The position numbers were made by a program, and so were the translations under genes. The notes beneath the pieces are model-generated. The model saw only the letters and a program-made list of their open reading frames with translations. It had not been told where the DNA came from and did not search any database. A DNA stretch of 64,000 nt. Source: Blasia pusilla (lineage: Eukaryota > Marchantiophyta > Marchantiopsida > Blasiales). Each line of letters opens with the position of its first letter. Positions within the stretch are counted from its first letter, which is position 1. Location of the stretch: positions 18,538,001-18,602,000 of the forward strand of contig CM114273.1 in NCBI GenBank assembly GCA_050084515.1, written 5' to 3'. Below, one piece after another: positions 43,461-54,525 of the stretch.

Positions 43461-43502
43461 TCCGTGCATGTCACGGGCTGCACACTAGTAGTTAAAAACT
43501 AG
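43461..43502. mobile_element. Two Helitron 3' ends, tail to tail
   Basis: On the plus strand CCGTGCATGTCACGG (hairpin) is followed by GCTGCACA and CTAG (43485-43488). On the minus strand GTGCATCGCAC (hairpin), GGGCATTCTTA and CTAG (43502-43499) give a second end. Helitron 3' ends are a hairpin followed by CTRR, so two copies appear to meet here with about ten bases between. Confidence 0.5.
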
Positions 43503-43766
43503 TAAGAATGCCCGTGCGATGCACCGACGTCAAAATTTAATTTGCACAACGACCCATTTTCATGGGCTCAGAGTCAAAACTTAATTTCCAAAACGATCCC
43601 ACTTCAATTGCTTCCGAGTTGGACCAAACTTAGAGGATGAAAATTAGTATTGAATAGAAAGGGAAAAATCTGACATTCACTTTTGACAAATTATGACAAA
43701 TCCCTCAAAATCAATGGATTTATTGGAAACCCCACAATATATTTATTTAAATTAATCTTACAATAA

Positions 43767-45170
43767 TCAATCATAAAATAAGTAGAATATTCTAATTAGA
43801 ACAAAGAGAAAGATAAGAAAGTATGTAGAACTATGTCCTTCTATTATTTTCAATGTAGCACTCACTTCATAATATACGACATTTCTATTATGTGCTCCAA
43901 CTTTGTTTGTTGGATGTTGACTATCAACCATCATCATATGAATTGACTTACTAGAACCTACTCTAAATAAGGCAACATATAATTCCCCATAAGAAAATAC
44001 AGGATTTGGCAAGTAAAGACCAACTCTATCTAATGTTTGTCCTTTGAGACGTATTAATTGTCATTGCAAAGGTTGGACGAGTAGCAAACTAAAATCATCG
44101 TAAATCAAAAGGTAAACCTGAATCAGATGCAATCAGCATAATGACTGGAATAAACACTAAACCTCCAATATTTCTTAATAACTCCATCGATAACATGTCG
44201 ACTAAATCTAACAACCACCAAGCGAGTGCAGTTTGCTTGTCTCCTTGCTCCATTCATGTTTCGTAATAGCAAGAGCACAGCCCCAATCTTCAAAGTTAAA
44301 GAATGAGGTGGTAGGCTCAATGATAAACATGTATTCATGAATTCATTTGGGTATTCAAACCTCATCCCATCGTCACAAACCGAATCTGCACCTTAAAAAG
44401 TGTGCTCCTACAAAAAGAAGAAACAATCATTAAAATCAAAAGCACAACTCATAATAATAAGAAAAAATAGTCATTGAATTGAATAAATTTATGAGATTTG
44501 ATAACTTAATAAAATTACCGCTCCAGGAAATTGCGATATGATTTCCCCATTTATAAAATCCACCGTAGTATTCTTCGTTGAAAGAATAGATGTACCACTC
44601 AAGAAGTCAATATCATTCCACTTGTCAATATCACGTCTATAGACAATTTCTATGAGATCATTAAGTTTTGTGTTCTTAACAATCATCATATCTAGAATTC
44701 ATATAAAATAATGTGAAAGGTCAAAATGCAATGGTATCAAACCCTCCCCAACCTTCAATAACCAATTAGCAAATTCTTCTTGCTCATGTTGTCCTTGTCC
44801 TAAACAAATATATGGAAAAAAGAATTATTTATTTTTAATAAGAAATAAAAATATATATAATAAGAGAAGAAAAATATAAGCATTAAACAATGTTACCTTA
44901 TAAATGGTTCACTCTCATGTTGGTAGTGAGTTGCATAACTCTTACATGAAACCAAATAAGAGATCTTCTAAGAGTTGCACGCTCAACAATAAGACGATCA
45001 CCATGACGAACAACACGAAGAAGTTATCAAAAATCTCCACCAAAGATTAATATCTTGCCTCCAAATGGCAGTTCTCGCAATCAAGGATCCACCAAATTCA
45101 ACCCATGATATCTTGGAAAGTACGATTAACAGCCTCGAGGGTCTTACTTTCGCGAAAGAGATCCATCACG
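43767..45170 (-). pseudogene. Helitron Pif1-like helicase remnant
   Basis: Minus-strand segments in order: ESKTLEAVNRTFQDI-like near 45150-45100, VDFINGEIISQFPG (44580-44510), FEYPNEFMNTCLSLSLPPHS then LTLKIGAVLLLLRNMNGARR (44362-44240), and PNPVFSYGELYVALFRVGSS (44009-43950), then NVVYYEV. These are the C-terminal helicase motifs of plant Helitron Rep/Hel proteins. All segments are separated by stops. It lies just inside the minus-strand Helitron end at 43499. Confidence 0.8.
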
Positions 45171-45599
45171 TAGGAAAAATATAGGGTTTTTAATTGGATT
45201 TCAGAGAAGACTGATAAAGTTTTATGGAAGAACTTAAGGGTATTTTTAATATAGGGTAACACTTATAAGAAAAATAGGGCATTATTAATTCGCCGGTTCT
45301 ACATGGAAGATGTCCAAGGAAGTAAGGGGGATTTTTTCGATTCTAATGGTGTGTACACATATCAACCGTATATTGGTCCACATATCGATAGTGCCTATAT
45401 GTCTAGAATTCTATTTGCTACAATAGTGACATCATGAAGATCCTTGAAAGGCGAGCTTGCTTGCCGCCTATGAACGCCCGTGGGGGAAGAGGGGGTGGGG
45501 GGTGGGGGGCACTACTTAGCCCCTCCCAATCGGAGTGCGGAGGCTCAACCCCATGGTACGGTACACATAGTGGTTTCGTGCCTATTTAGCACGAAAACA

Positions 45600-47073
45600 G
45601 GTACAAAACCAATGTCGTGTCGTGGATGTCTTGGCCACATGTTGTCTCCTCTAAGGCCTCTGGATCTAAGGACTCTCCATCAGACCTCGCCATCAAAGTC
45701 TCAACAATTTGGCTCTCCATAGCCAACAAGCCCAAATAGGCTGACACGTGTCATCCTGACACCAACTCTGCATCACTCTCTCCATGCCAACGAGCTCCAA
45801 TCGCATCTTGCTAACTCGAGCATGGGTTACGGCTCAAACCATCCGCATCCTGGTTGAGCGTCCTAGGCCTATGCACCACCTGGAAATCGCACTCTTGCAA
45901 CAACAGAGCCCACCTCGCAAGCTTCCTTGTAAGCTTTTCAGACTCCATCAACCACTTAAGTGGCTGGTGATCAGTAATAATGGTAAATGGGTTGCAGAAT
46001 AGATCAGGCCTGAAATGTGCGATAACCCACACTACAACCAACCACTCACCCTCATACGAGTTATACTTCGCCTCTGCAGCGTTGTTCGAGCGACTAGTGT
46101 AAGCCATCACGAACTCTCTACCCCCATAGTCATGTTGGGTGAGCACAACTCCAGGCCCCTACATGGTCCAATCGGTATGCAACTCGAAAGGGAGTCCCCT
46201 GATTGGTCTCCTCAATATGGGCGCGGACGTCAATTTGTCCTTGAGCAGCTAAAATACTCTCTCTTGCTCATCCCCCCAGTGCCACTCCTAATCCACCTTG
46301 GCTGGCAAAGTCAGCGGCTTTGCAATCAAACTGAAACCCTTGACGTACCGTCAATAGAAGTTTGCCAATCCCATGAATGCACGAACTCGACTCACATCTG
46401 TAGGGCGTGGAATGCGTGAAATAGCCTTTACCTTCGTCTGCTGCACACCATGGCCACCTGGATCTATCGTATGACCCAGATACTCAATCTAGTCATAGAA
46501 GAACTTGCACTTGCGTGTATGTAGCTTCAGCCCATGTTACTGCAATCGTCGAAACATCTCCTCTAGATGTCGCTCATGCTCCTCAAACGTGGCACTAAAG
46601 ACTACGATGTCATCAATATAACACCTAGCAAAATCTAGACCTGCAAAGATCCTATCCATGACCCTCTAAAACTCAACTGGGGCGTTCTTTAACCCAAATG
46701 GTAAGAACCGCCATAGGTATAAGCAATCCTTCCCGTGAGGATTGATGCCCCAAAATGTTTTCTTCTGCCTGTCCTCCAATCTGATAGGCAACTGATGGTA
46801 TCAGGCTTGAAGATCTAAAGAACTAAAGACCTTTGCATGCCCAATAACATCAAAGATCTCCTCAAGGGTGGGCATGGCATACCTATCAGACTTCGTCTCC
46901 CAATTACTAGGTCGGTAATCTCCACACATCCGCCTATCCGTCCAGTTGCCATGCACATCCTTCTTGGCGGGCATGACAATGGCAAATCCATACTCTCCGT
47001 GCAACATCTCCACTAGTCCTACTCCAACCAAGTCTTGGCTCCTACTCTGAATCAAAGCCCTCTCCATATGACT
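45600..47073 (-). mobile_element. Gypsy fragment: RT, RNase H and integrase start
   Basis: Minus strand: VMPAKKDVHGNWTDRRMCGD then YAMPTLEEIFDVIG and FSSLDLQA (RT, 47030-46801), broken RT core to about 46150, RNase H 46146-45811 (FTIITDHQPLKWLM, FQVVHRPRTLNQDADGLSRN) and a downstream part matching the other copy (GARWHGE). It stops exactly at the LTR start at 47074, so the LTR element was inserted next to or into it, or arose with it by rearrangement. Confidence 0.85.
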
Positions 47074-47441
47074 TGTCATGACCATATGGATTATGTCATA
47101 GACTATAGTGTGCTAGTAGAAGCCATACCTTATGTAGGGCCGTAGTGTCCACGTAGAGATGCGGTTTCATACATAGGATTGGGGGTTACTCAGTTGAGGG
47201 TGACTTTTCCAGTAGGGCCCGCCCCTAGGTTGGAGGATATAGTGTGGAGTGTACTCAAAGAACAGTTAGTTCTTTGAGTTGAGCTTGTTGCGTTGGGAGT
47301 TAGCCTTGGTAGTGAGTAGAGCTCTTGGCTATGGTGGTTCCCGCAAGCTTCGACCTGGATTCTCCCATTGTGGAGTGGGTTTGGCTTGATTGTATGTGAT
47401 TCTATACATGTTTTATGATAGTAGGTCTTTCACGGATTTCA
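47074..47441 (+). repeat. Gypsy 5' LTR (368 bp)
   Basis: Nearly identical to 51971-52339. Contains the inverted repeat CTCAAAGAAC-agtta-GTTCTTTGAG at 47254-47278. Ends CACGGATTTCA. Confidence 0.85.
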
Positions 47442-48297
47442 CTCAAAGAACTGGAGTAGATCAATGGTAGCTTCGATCGTGGATCAGTAGAATCTAGTTA
47501 GGGCTGATTGTGTACTCAGCCGTGGATGTTCATGGCTTGTGGCCTATATTGGAGGTGAGAATCTGGTGCGTGGTTGGTTGGGAAAGGAGCGCCTTGTTGA
47601 GAGCTTTCCAACGCGCTTTAGATCGCCAGATTTTGTCAAGGGAGTTGGAAGTTATCAAGGATTGAAGATTCTGGTTCGTGTTCGACGGTTTTTTGATATG
47701 GAGAGCTTGGAGTGCGGAAGCTCTGTTAAAGTTCATCCAGATTGGGTGAGATTTTCCTTTTGCTACTTGTATTGTGATCTCATGTGAAGCTATCTGCTTG
47801 AGTGTGTGGAGCGTTGCGGATTTCTATGTGCATGAATCTGGGCGCAAGCCCTGTCGGAGTTGCGATTCTGGAGGTGTATGGACAACAAGTTTGTCTGATT
47901 TTTAGCTCGGAGTACAGAGCTTGGTTATAGCTGAATTTTTGTGGAGAGATAGCTATGGTAGCCAATTGAATTCTGGTTGAAACAGATTCAATTTTGGTTG
48001 AGGATTTGTGGAGTAATTTTTGATCGAAATTTTGCGGACTAGCTCAAGGTCTGGCTATGGTGGACAACAGATCGGAGGGGCTGGTTGGTTGGTGATTCGT
48101 CCGTTGTTGGAGACGCCTATTCTATTGGGGCCGCCCTAGTTGGGCCTCTCTCCATAGCAAAGCATGGCGAAGCATGGCGAACAGGGCGAACGGGGCATGT
48201 CTCAAGCATTTCTCGGCGTTTCGAGGCTTCGAGGCAACTCGTGGTAGCTCGAGGCGAGTGGGCGTGAGAGGCGGAGTAAGGAGCAAGGAGAAAGGAG

Positions 48298-48321
48298 CAA
48301 GCAAGCAAGCTTGCTTGCTTG
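48298..48321. repeat. 24-bp perfect palindrome
   Basis: CAAGCAAGCAAG followed by CTTGCTTGCTTG, in the leader between the 5' LTR and Gag. Confidence 0.97.
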
Positions 48322-48946
48322 GGCGTGAGGCAGTTTATGCAGGATTTATGAGTTGAGTGTTGCATAACTGGTCACCTATCTTTGGGCTATTATTTCTAGA
48401 AGACGCTTAACTGCTGAGTTCTTAACTATGCCAGTGTACACACTCGTGTAGTTCATTTGGTGTTGTTCGGAGATGTGTTAGGCGCTTTATGCATCTCGGG
48501 TTTTTGGTTGATGGACCTATAATGCATAGTATGGTATAGCCTCTCCATGCAGGAGATATTTTTAGGTGCTGCGAGTGCGACTAGCACATCATCGACCAAT
48601 GGCGGAGTAGCTATTGTGTTAAAATTTTGTGGTGGGTTTTGTGGATTCAGGGGGCGCCATGTTTGATGGATTGTGTTACCTTGATTTCCATTTGCGATTG
48701 GAGGGTTTTTTTTGGACTTCTTGTGTTTGGATCCCCTCCATCGTCGCCTCTTGCTTGCGCCCCCATTGTTAGGGTTGACGCTGATTTCCAGAGTAGTTTT
48801 ACTCCTGTGTGCTACCGATAGTGAGGCTGGAGTGATGACCAGTAGACCGTGGGAGGCTTCTTGTGGTGATGACAGGTTAGGTTGCCTACACCCATAGCTA
48901 GTAGAGCTAGAATAGTACTGCGACATCGACGTCACTTGGTTACTTA

Positions 48947-49925
48947 GTGGTGGTGGTGCGGCATCAGCGTTGGTCATCCCGGAGTTGTCCGATGGTCTGT
49001 TGGGGACCGTGGTGCAGAAAGTGGTGGATTTACACGGAGTGGATTGAGGTATGGGCTACCTTTTCCACTTCCAAAGAGGAGGACGGAGGTGTTCCAAACA
49101 CCGAGTCTTCTACGTTGTTATCGAGTGTTGCAACTCCATTGATTTGGGACATGGACGGGATATATGTGGCCATGAAGGGCCCACGACGATACTCGGATGC
49201 AGTGGGCACCATTGAGTTGGAGGACTTCATTCAGGAGTTTGATACGTGGTGTGATATGCAGATGTTGCGGAATACCACGTTGTTTACACCCTTCTTGGCT
49301 TGAAAGGGATTATTTCAGCATTTGCAGGGACCATCCATGGATGATTACCATGAGTTTAGGAGGGACCATGCTACTGAGATTGAGGCGTGGAGACAATATT
49401 GGTCTCCAGGCTATGTGTCTATCACCCATGGTGGTAGTGGTAGTAGTGCTCTTACTGTGTCAGCCAGCCCGACATTGAGTGGTGCGAGTACGAGCCGGAG
49501 TGGGGGTACCTATGGAGGTACTAGTGAGGGTACTAGTGGAGGTACTAGTGCCCCACCATCATTCAACCCGGTTGCAGAGTTCTTCAAGAGGTTGAAGAAG
49601 AACTATCAGGGAGTGAAGACAGAGAAGTTGAAGAGTCTTCAGGAATTTGAGCGAAAGACTGGTGGGAGTCTTCGTGAGGCATGCACTCGTATGCGACGCT
49701 TGATTTCAGTTACCCACGGTGTGACTGAGGCTCAGGTAGTCTAGTTTTGGTATGCGATCTTGGACAGAGAGTTGCGCCGCAGGGTACGTGATGCTACTCT
49801 TATGAGTGATGATTCACCCACATTGGCCCCTGTGTTTGCTCTATCTGATAAGATTGAGCTTAACATGGTGGAGGAGAGAGTGGTGACATCCGTATTCAGT
49901 AGGGATACAACTACTACTTCTCGTG
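48947..49925 (+). pseudogene. Gypsy Gag
   Basis: One frame with stops at 49301-49303 and 49742-49744. Contains IELEDFIQEFDTWCDMQML, a Gly/Ser/Thr-rich linker and FNPVAEFFKRLKKNYQG, then LQEFERKTGGSLREACTRMR, like plant Gypsy Gag capsid sequences. No zinc knuckle remains before the join to RNase H. Confidence 0.7.
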
Positions 49926-51232
49926 TGCAGCAACTTACGAGGAAGCTTGCACGGTGGGCTCTTATCTTACAAGAGCATGACTTCCAAGTGGTACATAGAC
50001 GTGGAGTTTCCAATCTTGATGCTGATGGGTTGAGTAGGAATCTATGTACTAGCCAAGAGGATGCAACTGGGGCTAGATGGCATGGTGAGGTTGATAAGGA
50101 GATGGTGCCAGGTTGGCATGCATCTACCTTTTTATGTTGGTTAGGGGTGGACTCTAGTATGGAGGACCACATGACATCTTACTCTAGTCAGAGGGTAGAT
50201 GGCCAACCTTCAAATCCTAAGGTTGGAGATGGTGGTACGGATCAACGTGATATTCATGATGATGCGTTGGTGTTAGAGCTCCTACGGACCAGTAGGGTGC
50301 CAGGCATAGTGAGTGCCAAGGAGCGAGACCGTGTTCTTCAACGTGCTAAGAGGTATCGATTGGAGGGAACACATATTCTCCGTGTGTGGAAGGATGGTAG
50401 AGTACGAGTAGTGCCGCATTTGGCTCAGAGAGAGCGCATTGTGCAACATGCCCATGAGGAGTTGGGACATTTTGGGGTAAAGCGTACGTATAGCTTACTC
50501 CTTGGTCAGTATTGGTGGCGTGGCATGCATACTCAGATGCAGCAGTTGGTGTCACCTTGTATGGTTTGTGACCGGGTGAGGGCATCATTCAATGCCCCTA
50601 CACCACAGTTATACCCCTTGCCTATTATGGGGTTGGGTTACCGTTGGAGTGTGGACTTTGCGGGACCATTACCATTGACTGTACGACATCATTGATATGT
50701 GTTGGTGATGGTGGAGCACTTCTCCAAGTGGATTGAGTTGGTGGCATTACCTGACAAGGCAAGTGAGGGAACAACGTATGCGTTTCTTGATAGAGTGCTT
50801 AGTCATTTTGGTGCATGAGCTGAAGTGTTGACTGAACAGGGTACAGAGTTTCAGGGTGACTTTCAGGTCTTGTGTGACAAGGCGTTGATTGATCATCGGA
50901 CCACGTCTCGAGATCATCTAGAGACGGATGGTTTGGCTGAGCGTGTGGTTCAGACGGTGAAGAGGGCATTGCATAAGTATGGCCTACAGAAGGGGCATCT
51001 TGGAGACTGGGATATTCAGTTGCCATGGTTAGCCATGGGGTATAGGTTCAGTTGCCAAACATCCTTGGCTTCCTTCTCACCTTATTTTCTGTTATACGGC
51101 CGAGATCCAGACTTGCTAGCAGCAATTCGTCGGGAGTCTAGTGAGGTGGTGAACCTTGATGACCCAGAGATGTGGATGAGAGTGTGTTCTCGTGAGGCGA
51201 GCTCTTCGGAGAGTTATGCCAACAGCCTTTGA
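49926..51232 (+). pseudogene. RNase H tail and integrase of the PHD Gypsy element
   Basis: LTRKLARWALILQEHDFQVV and DADGLSRN (RNase H end) follow Gag in frame. Integrase: HEELGHFGVKRTYSLLL ... CMVCDRV (HHCC), WSVDFAGPLP (Asp), LTEQGTEFQGDF (second Asp position is Glu here), DGLAERVVQTVKRAL (Glu). Stops at 50693, 50816 and 51230 inactivate it. Confidence 0.85.
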
Positions 51233-51320
51233 GAATCTTGTCATTGCTCAACATAGGGAGACGTTGCGGTATGCAACCATTCGGGGTGGAGGTTATTGAC
51301 CATCGATTCGTAGGTTCCAT

Positions 51321-51689
51321 GTGGGGGACTATGTCTATTTGGAGCAGATTGCACCGACAACGTTGGATGTGACAGCATGCCGCACTATTTTACGAGTGCG
51401 CGAGGTGTTAGCTTCTGGAGTTCTCATGTTGGAAGGTCGTGATGGAGTTGTTTGGAAGGACCATGTGCGTAATTGTGCGCCATGTCATCTTCCAAATGTG
51501 GATGGTAGTGTTGACCCAAGCTTAGCCATGATACGTGCTAGCTTGAGGTGCATGTTGTGTGGGTCTATTGGTAATGCAGCCCGTATGTTGGTATGTGATC
51601 GGTGTTCTAGGGGTTGGCACATGATGTGTTTGACTCCACATATGGATGTTGTTCCTACTGGAAGGTGGGTTTGTCCTCAATGTACTTAG
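51321..51689 (+). CDS. Integrase C-terminal domain fused to a PHD finger
   Basis: The SH3-like start GDYVYLEQIAPTT and WKDHVRNCAPCHLP are the integrase C-terminal domain. Then CMLC, CDRC, GWHMMC and GRWVCPQC give the eight ligands of a PHD finger (C4-H-C3) with the conserved Trp two residues before the last Cys pair. PHD fingers read histone H3 tails, so this would act as a targeting module in place of the chromodomain of chromoviruses. A frameshift separates it from the integrase core in this copy; it ends TAG at 51687-51689. Confidence 0.85.
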   Translation: MGDYVYLEQIAPTTLDVTACRTILRVREVLASGVLMLEGRDGVVWKDHVRNCAPCHLPNVDGSVDPSLAMIRASLRCMLCGSIGNAARMLVCDRCSRGWHMMCLTPHMDVVPTGRWVCPQCT

Positions 51690-51970
51690 GAGAGGTAGAT
51701 GACTTGATCTTTGTATGATATGGATTACAGATGTGCGACTAACGATGGGGCAACCTAGCACCCGGCCTTCTGATTCGTGCACCCTCGAAGGTGTATAGCA
51801 TGTAGTAGATGTATAGGGCTACTTGGGAGTTAGAGGGACCTAACCGTCGGTTAGGGGGGCGAGTTGCGGTACACTTGTGTTTATGGATGCTCTCGTCTAT
51901 GTTATGTACGTATGTGAGTATGATATGTCAGCGATGTATGTTGTATGACGATGTGGATTCGCACGACAAC

Positions 51971-52339
51971 TGTCATGACCATACGGATTATGTCGTAGAG
52001 TATAGTGTGCTAGTAGAAGCCATACCTTATGTAGGGACCGTAGTGTCCACGTAGAGATGCGGTTTCATACATAGGGTTGGGGGTTACTCAGTTGAGGGTG
52101 ACTTTTCCAATAGCGCCCGCCCTTAGGTTGGAGGATATAGTGTGGAGTGTACTCAAAGAACAGTTAGTTCTTTGAGTTGAGCCTGTTGCGTTGGGAGTTA
52201 GCCTTGGTAGTGAGTAGAGCTCTTGGCTATGGTGGTTCCCGCAAGCTTCGACCTGGATTCTCCCATTGTGGAGTGGGTTTGGCTTGATTGTATGTGATTC
52301 TATACATGTTTTATGATAGTAGGTCGTTCACGGATTTTA
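51971..52339 (+). repeat. Gypsy 3' LTR (369 bp)
   Basis: Matches 47074-47441. The 105 bp before it (51866-51970) recur after it (52343-52447), so a second copy of the internal 3' end lies beyond the LTR. Confidence 0.85.
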
Positions 52340-54525
52340 GTTGTGGTACACTTGTGTTTGTGGAAGCTCTCGTCTATGTTATGTATGTATGTGAGTATGG
52401 TATGTCAGTGATGTATGTTGTCTGACGATGTGGATTTGCACAACACACTGTACCTGTAGGGTCGTCGAAAGATCAGCGTGTCGCTCGACAACTCAATGCG
52501 GATCCCTAGACCCTTCAACGTATCCAAATCATGCATGCTAAATGCAAAACAACTCCTATAACTTCTAAGGAATCACGAGAAGGAAAAGAGTGATTTAGCA
52601 CTAGAAATTTTACAACTAAGTCCATTAGCACTAGGCTTACAACTAGATAGGCTAAAAGATCCAACATGTCAAATTTTAGTTCTAGAATAGAACTAAGATG
52701 GACTAGAAAAATTTGACACGGCAATTTTTTAATAATTTAAAATTAAATTTAAAATATTTTACTATAAAATGATTTTAAAAAAGGACATGTCTTATTAACA
52801 ACTACTTTCATGCGTAAAAACTAAAGTTAGTTGGACTTAGTTGTAAAACATAATTAAAAGTATGATGAGTGTATAAAATTTTAATTTATTCAAATAGGAC
52901 TTTTAATTAGTTTAATCTATAAAATGACATGGAATATATAACTGTAGTACTAGTAGTTGTAGAAGTAGTTGTAAAATTTTGGAACTAAAAATTTAATTCG
53001 TGATAAAAATTATTATTTTTAATGACTAAACTTAAATTATTTTCATATGAATAGGAATTCTCATCGCGCGCGAAAAACACCCTTTTCCACGGGAGGATGT
53101 CCGTGTTTTCTTAAATGAATGTGATGTTGGATTCTTTTACTAAGAAGCAAAATTTGAGGAGTAAGGATCCGGAGGCCCACTTATTTGGGAAGGGAATGCA
53201 TTTTCCTCCCGTGATTTGATGTGGAAAAAAATCGTGTGGTGTGTGTCAGATGTGTGTGATGTGTGCGATAGTGTTAGCCTATTCCCTCATATATTCCCGC
53301 CAGCAACCGTCGGTTGTATGTAGCAGCCACGGAATGATCGAGCTCATGTGAGTAATCTGGTTGATTGTGCGGAGATTGTAGGTTCTTGTTCTTGCCCTGC
53401 AATGTCGGCACCTTATGCTCTTTGCAGGTGTATGCTTGTCGTCTTTTTTCCCCACTTCTTGCTATTCTGTTGTTGCCGTTTGTTCTACTACCTCCCTTCG
53501 TCCACTAGTGCTATTTTGTTGTAGTCGCTTGTTCTACTACCTCCCTTCGTCTGCTAGTGATGATGCAAATCCACTCGTGTTTGCTATTCGTGTGCCACAA
53601 CAGCTTGTGCGTAGGTACATAGTGGTTGTTTAGGGTGTGGGGGTCGAAGCTTTGTAGATTCTACCTATCTAGGTCCTCAAAGATTGTGTGTTGTGGAAAT
53701 TAGTGTGCGTCTTCGCAAAGTAGACCAGATTTGGGGTTGGGGATTAGATTTCCGGGAGGAAGGGAGTGTTCTCTCGGATTTTGCTTGTCCATTTACAATG
53801 TCTTCCCATGTTTAGGTGCTTCTTCTTGGTCTTGGGAATGGTCTGCCTTCTCTTAGGGCTGCACAAAGTGGGATGCTGGAGGGCCTTATGTTTCTGCGGA
53901 AGTATTGGTGCTTGGGGGAGATCCCGTCCGTTTTGAGGTTGGGTGCGTATGGTAACTGGCCACGTTTCGATGGATTTTTAGTTTGGTGCTTCAATTTGTA
54001 GTGCAGCTGCATTGTCCCTTGGAATGTGTGATGGAGGGATCGTCTTTATTTGGTCCTCTCAACATCAAGGTTGCATGTGGACAAAGTCCGTGTCCGTGGA
54101 CATATCCATGTCCGTGGACTTATGTCCATCTTATGGAAGGACTCGGCCGTATGGACCCCACCTTTCCCTTCTTTCTCATTCCCCTTACTTGCCTCCATGT
54201 TCCATACTCCCCCATTTCTTCCTCCCTCCATCTCCACTCCCTCCTCCCTCACTTCTCCTCTCATCCTTGCCTTCCATAATGACTAAAAATGAGGGTCCCA
54301 TCTCTTGAAACTCTTGAAAACTCATCTCTAGACTTGTCCGTCCTAAAAAGAACTTGTCCGTGTTTGTACAACCATACTCCCTATTGTACGAGAAACTTAG
54401 GCGCTGCATCTTTTGGGGACGGGAAGAGATCAAGAGGGAAGTTGATGACCCGAACGGGTTTCTATTTCGTGTGGCATCTTCTCCGGACGAGTTAGAGTTA
54501 CCGGGCTCAACATTTCCATTCCGCT
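52340..54525. other. Intergenic stretch, no gene recognised
   Basis: 52343-52447 repeats the Gypsy internal end. 52600-53050 is very AT-rich. 53400-53600 has two copies of CTTCGTC(C/T)(A/G)CTAGTG with TTGTTCTACTACCTCC. The part after 53800 may be decayed 5' sequence of the LRR kinase, but no motif is clear. Confidence 0.55.

Larger units (their letters stand above)
47074..52339 (+). mobile_element. Gypsy element with PHD-finger integrase, internal RT deletion
   Basis: LTRs 47074-47441 and 51971-52339 (start TGTCATGACC). The internal part has a single main frame from 48947 to 51232 with several stops: Gag, then directly the tail of RNase H, then integrase; a shifted frame 51321-51689 holds the integrase end and a PHD finger. 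Protease and RT are absent. No matching target duplication was found. Confidence 0.85.

Noticed and set aside
45480-45722. Plus-strand 80-residue frame beginning in a G-rich tract
   Set aside because: Low-complexity start and position opposite the downstream part of a minus-strand Gypsy copy; no domain.
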